Below, one piece after another: positions 59,781 through 64,000 of a stretch of DNA of 64,000 nt (its first letter is position 1; the number at the start of each line of letters is the position of its first letter). Both the position numbers and the translations under genes were made by a program. The stretch is taken from positions 1 to 64,000 of the forward strand of contig NZ_JABMKY010000021.1 in assembly GCF_013204845.1 (NCBI RefSeq), given 5' to 3'. The notes under the pieces are model-generated. The model was given only the letters and a program-made list of their open reading frames with translations, was not told where the DNA came from and did no database searches. Source of the stretch: Paenibacillus qinlingensis. GTDB taxonomy: Bacteria; Bacillota; Bacilli; Paenibacillales; NBRC-103111.

Positions 59781-60869
59781 ATGAAAGTTCAGGACCAGCA
59801 ACTAGAGAAAGCGATCCCTTTTATACAAGAGTGCTATACCGAATTGGGCAAAAGTCAGGCGCAAATCGACACGCGTATTGCTGAGATTACGCAAGCGATC
59901 CAGTATAAAGGGGCGTATGAGCATACGATTGAAGAGCTGATCCATGGCGCGAAAATGGCTTGGCGCAACAGCAACCGCTGCATTGGGCGATTGTTCTGGG
60001 AGTCGCTTCGTGTATACGACGCTCGTCATATTGAGACGGAAGAAGCAGCGGCGGACGCGCTGTTCCGGCATATCGAGGAAGCTACGAATGGCGGCAAGAT
60101 CCGCCCCGTCATCACGATATTCCCACCTCTGCTGGAAGGGAAGCCTGTTGTTCAGATCATGAATGAGCAACTGATTCGCTATGCTGGCTATGAGACGGAA
60201 CATGGCATCGTGGGCGATCCAGTTTCTGTGGAATTCACCAAGGCATGTCAAGCACTTGGTTGGCAGAGCGCGGGCACGCATTATGATGTGCTGCCACTCA
60301 TGCTTCAAGTGGGAGAGCGAGCACCGCGGTTGTTCGAGATTCCGAAAGCGTTGATTATGGAGGTGGCGATCTCCCATCCGGAGCTGCCAACCTTCGCTGA
60401 TCTGAATTTGCAATGGTATGCGGTACCGATGGTGGCCAACATGTACCTCGAAGTGGGCGGCGTGATCTATCCCGCGGCTCCGTTTAATGGGTGGTACATG
60501 GGAACCGAGATCGGCGCGCGGAACTTTGCCGACGAGGCGAGGTACAACATGCTGCCGCGTGTAGCGTCGATCATGGGACTCGACACGCGTCACGAGTCGA
60601 CGCTATGGCGAGACAAAGCATTGGTCGAGCTGAATGTAGCGGTGCTGCATTCGTTCGCGCAGCAGGGTGTCGCCATCGTCGATCACCACACGGCGGCGAA
60701 GCAGTTCAAACGCTTCGAGGACAACGAAGAGAAAAGCGGGCGCGACGTCACGGGTGATTGGACGTGGCTGATTCCGCCGATGTCCCCGGCGACGACACAT
60801 ATTTTTCATCAGCATTACTCGAATGAAGTGAAGCTGCCTAATTTCTTTTACCACGGTAAGAAGCGCTAG
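59781..60869 (+). CDS. nos: Nitric oxide synthase oxygenase
   Basis: A 362-residue bacterial NOS, oxygenase domain only. Heme-ligand Cys67 lies in AWRNSNRCIGR. The substrate pocket segment WYAVPMVANMYLEVGGVIYPAAPFNGWYMGTEIG with the arginine-binding Glu, and the pterin-side TWLIPPMSPATTHIFHQ at the C-terminus, are conserved. It makes NO from arginine with electrons from separate reductases. Start: GGAG eight bases before ATG 59781; an in-frame GTG at 59763 overlaps the previous stop. Followed by a terminator. Confidence 0.96.
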   Translation: MKVQDQQLEKAIPFIQECYTELGKSQAQIDTRIAEITQAIQYKGAYEHTIEELIHGAKMAWRNSNRCIGRLFWESLRVYDARHIETEEAAADALFRHIEEATNGGKIRPVITIFPPLLEGKPVVQIMNEQLIRYAGYETEHGIVGDPVSVEFTKACQALGWQSAGTHYDVLPLMLQVGERAPRLFEIPKALIMEVAISHPELPTFADLNLQWYAVPMVANMYLEVGGVIYPAAPFNGWYMGTEIGARNFADEARYNMLPRVASIMGLDTRHESTLWRDKALVELNVAVLHSFAQQGVAIVDHHTAAKQFKRFEDNEEKSGRDVTGDWTWLIPPMSPATTHIFHQHYSNEVKLPNFFYHGKKR

Positions 60870-60896
60870 CTGCGGTTATTACTTGGAGTCGATAAG

Positions 60897-60942
60897 TCTA
60901 CTCACGTGTTCACATTTGATGTGATGGTGAGTAGGCTTTTTT
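60897..60942 (+). terminator. Intrinsic terminator after nos
   Basis: CTACTCAC (60898-60905) and GTGAGTAG (60927-60934) with inner CACAT/ATGTG, followed by CTTTTTT. Confidence 0.88.
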
Positions 60943-60968
60943 GATAAAGCCCTTGTCACTCCCCCTGC

Positions 60969-61229
60969 AAGTCGCCAGAATCGACTTACAGCTCGCAAGC
61001 TCCTGCTGCGCATCCCTAGGCTCCTGTCTACCTAATTACAGCCATTAGTCCGAAATTGCCGACTTAATTTCATTGACAGCGCCAATAAATCCTAGTTAGT
61101 CCGAAATAGCCGAACTAAATCGCTCCAAACACCACTACAGCAAGAAAAATGCTTGAATAGTTCGGCGAAATCGGACTATCGGGCCTTTTTAACAAGTAAT
61201 CCTCAATTTAGTTCGGCAAAATCGAACTA
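60969..61229. repeat. Intergenic stem-loop repeats, including a two-direct, two-inverted set
   Basis: A palindrome AAGTCG...CGACTT at 60969-60987, then units TTAGTCCGAAATTGCCGACT (61045) and TTAGTCCGAAATAGCCGAAC (61096) 51 bp apart, then inverse units TAGTTCGGCGAAATCGGACT (61158) and TAGTTCGGCAAAATCGAACT (61209), again 51 bp apart. The rest of the gap to the kinase gene (61230-61380) is C-rich and shows no gene. Cores resemble the AGTTAGTCGG stems of the two 52-bp arrays. Confidence 0.8.
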
Positions 61230-61380
61230 ACGCACCTCTTGGCGCTGCTCTGGCCGGAACCTCTCCCGCAGCACCCATCGTTACCTCTCGGTGCACCACC
61301 TGCCGCTACCTCCCCAGCAACTCCTCCCCCAACCTCTAATGTATCTCCAAAATGTTCCACGCCACCCACCAATAGTTTAA

Positions 61381-61409
61381 TAGCCAAACTAACTTCTATG
61401 TAGTATGAT
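61381..61409 (+). promoter_or_regulatory. Possible promoter of the sensor kinase gene
   Basis: TAGCCA, 17-bp spacer and TATGAT (61404-61409), 46 bp before the likely TTG start. The -35 box is weak. Confidence 0.4.
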
Positions 61410-61455
61410 TTGGCATATTGAAAGCACTTACTATATACGAAAAGGGGAACTCCGC

Positions 61456-63264
61456 TTGTGGCAGAAGCTGGCTAACTGGAATACATTGCGCAATCAGATG
61501 TTAGCGGGATTTATTGCCGTGATGATTATCGTTCTGGTCTGTGCAGGCGCGATTACGTACAATTCGGTGTCCACCCTCCTCAATACGAAGGCGGAGACAC
61601 AGATGAAACAAATTGCCAGCCAGGCAAACGGTCGACTGGAAGCAATCATTACACAAATCGATACGTTGACGTTACAGGCTGTAAATGATGTATATTTGCA
61701 GCAATTGTTTTTATCATCGGTTCAAGGGAAGGCACCAAACTTCAGCGAGCGGCAGTCGCTTTTGAAAATCGCCAATCACATCCAAGCGTATAGTGGAGTG
61801 AGCAATGTGGAGTTGTATACGACGGATTTTGCGCGTATGTTTCCACTGGATGAGCAGCGGCTAACGAATCTTATTGAGCCGAATTGGATCGAGCAGGCAG
61901 ATAAAGAGAAGGGCAGGCTGATTTGGATTGGGAACGATCCGAAGAATCCCGACACGGTTCTCGCCATACGCCGGATCAATTTAATTGACCGATGGTTCTC
62001 AAATGGCGGGTATTTAATGGTGCGAATTAATCGCAGCTATTTCGATTTCCAAAGCCAGCTCCCCGATACGGGGCATCGCGAATTGATGCTGTTAGCCGAT
62101 AGCTCGGCAAGGCCAATTGTTTCTGAAGGCGGAGCACTTGCTCATATCAGCGGGCTAATGCATACCGATTCGCAGCAAGTTACCTTAGAGCAGAAGCGAT
62201 ATATTTTGGTGAAGCAGCTCTCCGAGCAGACGGGCTGGACGTTGATGATTTTGTATCCGGTGAGTGATGTGAAAGATGGGATTTCCGTGCTGCGTTGGGC
62301 GATTATCGTATCTGGGGCTATCGGGTTGGTGCTGTTTATTATCCTGTCATTCCTGCTGTCTTCGATGATTACGAGGCCAATTCTTAGGCTGATGCGAGCC
62401 ATGAGGAATACAAGGCAAGGGGTACTGACACCTAATCTGACGCAGTCTTACACCACGGAACTGAATGACTTGAACATGACCTACAATCAGATGGTAGATA
62501 ACATGAATCGACTTATTAAACTCGTGTACGAGAAAGAATTGATCCAAAGCCGAACAGAGCTGCAAGCCCTCCAAGCGCAGATTGATCCGCATTTCTTGTA
62601 TAACACCTTAGAGGCACTGTACTGGTCTTTGCAGGAAAAAGAGGAAGAAGAGCTGGCTGATCTGGTCGTCGCCATGTCTGATTTATTTCGCTATGTTATC
62701 GGCAATCCGAACAAGGATGTGTGGGTCGGCCTTTCAGAGGAATTGGAGCACATTAAGCGATATCTAAGCATTATGAGTGTGAGGTTCGGCTCACGCCTCG
62801 TTTGGGAAATTGACAGCGACGAGATGTACAGTCACGTACATATTCCGAAGCTGCTGATTCAGCCTTTGGTGGAGAACGCTATCTTGCATGGCTTGGAAGG
62901 CAAAATCGGAGTAGGGCTGATCACGATTCGCGTGGAACCGTCGCCGCTCGAGCCATCGGAGCTGCGCATTACGGTATGTGATGATGGTCCAGGGATGGAT
63001 GATCTGACACTGCAAGCTGTGTTGGATTCGATGGAACGCGGAAGCGGCGCAGCAACGGGCACGGAATCGAGCCCTTCCACATCGAGCACCGCCCCAGGTT
63101 CCGCCCCTGGTGTTCCATCCGCCAAAGGAAAAGGCATGGCCATCTCCAATGTGCAGCGGCGTCTTCAACTCTACTACCCGTCACTCCCAGAAACATATCG
63201 TGGCTTGACGATCACAAGTAGTCCTGGGCAGGGTACCAGCGTGAGTTTCGATATTCCGATGTAA
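61456..63264 (+). CDS. YesM/LytS-type sensor histidine kinase
   Basis: About 602 residues. Membrane helices near 16-38 and 290-315, extracellular dCache-like sensor between, HAMP about 316-368, phosphorylation motif LQAQIDPHFLYNTLEAL, N box LVENAILHGLEG, G1 box DDGPGMDD and a final GLTITSSPGQGTSVSF. A Ser/Pro/Gly-rich insert of about 25 residues interrupts the ATP lid (TGTESSPSTSSTAPGSAPG), which is unusual. AAAGGGG eight bases before TTG 61456 sets the start; an upstream ATG 61405 overlaps the promoter. The cognate response regulator follows at 63324. Confidence 0.92.
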   Translation: MWQKLANWNTLRNQMLAGFIAVMIIVLVCAGAITYNSVSTLLNTKAETQMKQIASQANGRLEAIITQIDTLTLQAVNDVYLQQLFLSSVQGKAPNFSERQSLLKIANHIQAYSGVSNVELYTTDFARMFPLDEQRLTNLIEPNWIEQADKEKGRLIWIGNDPKNPDTVLAIRRINLIDRWFSNGGYLMVRINRSYFDFQSQLPDTGHRELMLLADSSARPIVSEGGALAHISGLMHTDSQQVTLEQKRYILVKQLSEQTGWTLMILYPVSDVKDGISVLRWAIIVSGAIGLVLFIILSFLLSSMITRPILRLMRAMRNTRQGVLTPNLTQSYTTELNDLNMTYNQMVDNMNRLIKLVYEKELIQSRTELQALQAQIDPHFLYNTLEALYWSLQEKEEEELADLVVAMSDLFRYVIGNPNKDVWVGLSEELEHIKRYLSIMSVRFGSRLVWEIDSDEMYSHVHIPKLLIQPLVENAILHGLEGKIGVGLITIRVEPSPLEPSELRITVCDDGPGMDDLTLQAVLDSMERGSGAATGTESSPSTSSTAPGSAPGVPSAKGKGMAISNVQRRLQLYYPSLPETYRGLTITSSPGQGTSVSFDIPM

Positions 63265-63323
63265 GCCAAGCCGAGTGCTTTCGAGGCTAGTTTTTCTAAA
63301 GAAAATCTTTTAGGAGGAACACG

Positions 63324-64000
63324 ATGAACCAATCGGGGAAAACCATACTCATCGTTGACGATGAGCCATTAACGAGAGAAGGCATACGCAAAACGTTAGA
63401 AGCCTGGTCCATCGGGCGGTATGCGATAATTAGCTGCTGCAATGGAACTGAAGCGCTCGAACTTTTACAATCGCGACCCGTGCATCTCTTGATTACAGAC
63501 ATCCGAATGCCTGAAATGAACGGTTTGCAACTGGTGGAAGGCACGCGTGGCTTCGCCCACAAGCCTGTGGTCATCATTATCTCGGGACATCCGGATTTTC
63601 AATATGCACAAACGGCGATCGAATTAGGTGTTGTTAACTATCTGCTCAAACCGATTCAGAAGAGCAAGCTGCTCGACGCCGTTGAGCAGGCGCTGCGCAT
63701 TGAAGAAGATCGCGGGCGCGTTGAAACGATGGAGAAAATGGTGGACACGCGCTTGATGCAGGCGAAGACTGCTGACAAAAATTACAGTGCTCCTGTGCAA
63801 CAGGCCATCCAATACGTGGAGGCACATCTTCAAGATCCGCTGGGCATGAGCGAGGTAGCAAGCCAGATTCATCTGAATCCGAGTTATTTCAGCGCTCTTT
63901 TCAAAGAGCAGACGGGTTTCACCTTCAGCGAATATGTGACGAGAAACCGCATCCAGAAGGCGAAGGAGCTGCTCCTGCAAACCAGATTAACCATTGCTGA
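63324..64000 (+). CDS. YesN-type response regulator (cut by window end)
   Basis: The first 225 residues are present. The receiver domain starts MNQSGKTILIVDDEPLTREG, has the phosphoacceptor Asp59 in LLITDIRMPEMNG, and NYLLKPI with the conserved Lys. Residues about 150 onward begin the AraC helix-turn-helix (MSEVASQIHLNPSYFSALFKEQ), cut after the RIQKAKELLLQT segment. TTAGGAGG precedes ATG 63324. It pairs with the kinase ending at 63264; the target genes lie beyond the window. Confidence 0.93.
   Translation, partial: MNQSGKTILIVDDEPLTREGIRKTLEAWSIGRYAIISCCNGTEALELLQSRPVHLLITDIRMPEMNGLQLVEGTRGFAHKPVVIIISGHPDFQYAQTAIELGVVNYLLKPIQKSKLLDAVEQALRIEEDRGRVETMEKMVDTRLMQAKTADKNYSAPVQQAIQYVEAHLQDPLGMSEVASQIHLNPSYFSALFKEQTGFTFSEYVTRNRIQKAKELLLQTRLTIA

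Noticed and set aside
59802..60593. 263-codon open frame on the minus strand inside nos
   Set aside because: It lies wholly antisense to a clear nitric oxide synthase gene, has no ribosome site and no recognisable domain; it is a codon-bias shadow.

Overview
The window looks like a chromosomal segment of a spore-forming, polysaccharide-degrading Firmicute, most likely Paenibacillus or a close relative. The grounds are a gerA/B/C-type germinant-receptor operon behind a good sigma-G promoter match, an S-layer-homology (SLH) anchored protease, LplA/B/C-type ABC importers without their own ATPase, several YesM/YesN-type and AraC-type sugar regulators, strong GGAGG ribosome sites and frequent GTG/TTG starts. 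The species assignment is inference from gene content. No rRNA, tRNA, CRISPR or prophage is seen; the only transposon is the edge of an IS3-family element at the very start.

Layout. 1-481: end of an IS3/IS150-type element, then intergenic repeats and a terminator. 482-5781 (minus): cell-surface subtilase with SLH domains, and a TetR/MFS efflux operon with two copies of a TetR-type operator. 6158-21071 (plus): first glycan locus, with a secreted PL8 polysaccharide lyase, a membrane-bound AraC-type regulator, a sugar ABC importer, GH95 and GH29 alpha-L-fucosidases and a metallophosphoesterase; the lyase and the transporter share an almost identical promoter block. 21144-23811 (minus): phosphoesterase, EamA transporter, second metallophosphoesterase, divergent from a DeoR regulator (24044-24814). 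25031-25290: five-unit 52-bp palindromic array. 25334-39869: second glycan locus, with AraC regulator, GH35 beta-galactosidase, YesN/YesM two-component system, a second ABC importer, an unassigned probable glycan enzyme, an isomerase, a 2-hydroxyacid dehydrogenase and a GH88 unsaturated glucuronyl hydrolase. 39882-40495: twelve-unit array with the same 52-bp period and related stem, on the opposite strand. 40653-45236: secreted GH5 mannanase-like enzyme and SGNH acetylesterase that share a repeated C- or N-terminal module. 45356-48959: spore germination operon. 49108-53710: FMN reductase, then a Btr-like regulator and Fur-controlled siderophore importer in which one permease gene is reduced to its last 33 codons. 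53839-57559: P-loop kinase, TSUP permease, and an ABC-F protein preceded by a small ORF and a terminator that looks like a translation-coupled attenuator. 57899-60869: membrane protein, then a pirin / unknown 110-residue protein / nitric oxide synthase operon. 61456-64000: a further YesM/YesN pair, cut by the window end.

How it may work together: the secreted lyase (PL8), GH5 and esterase would cut and deacetylate an external acidic polysaccharide. The two importers take up oligomers, and the cytoplasmic fucosidases, GH35, GH88 and the isomerase/dehydrogenase pair would take them apart. PL8 products carry an unsaturated uronic acid that GH88 removes, which links the first and second loci functionally. 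The actual polysaccharide cannot be read from the sequence.

Most unusual are the intergenic repeats: five loci with different or related cores but all with a 50-52 bp period, three of them arranged as two direct copies followed by two inverted copies. The ABC-F leader and the deleted siderophore permease are the other items most worth a second look.
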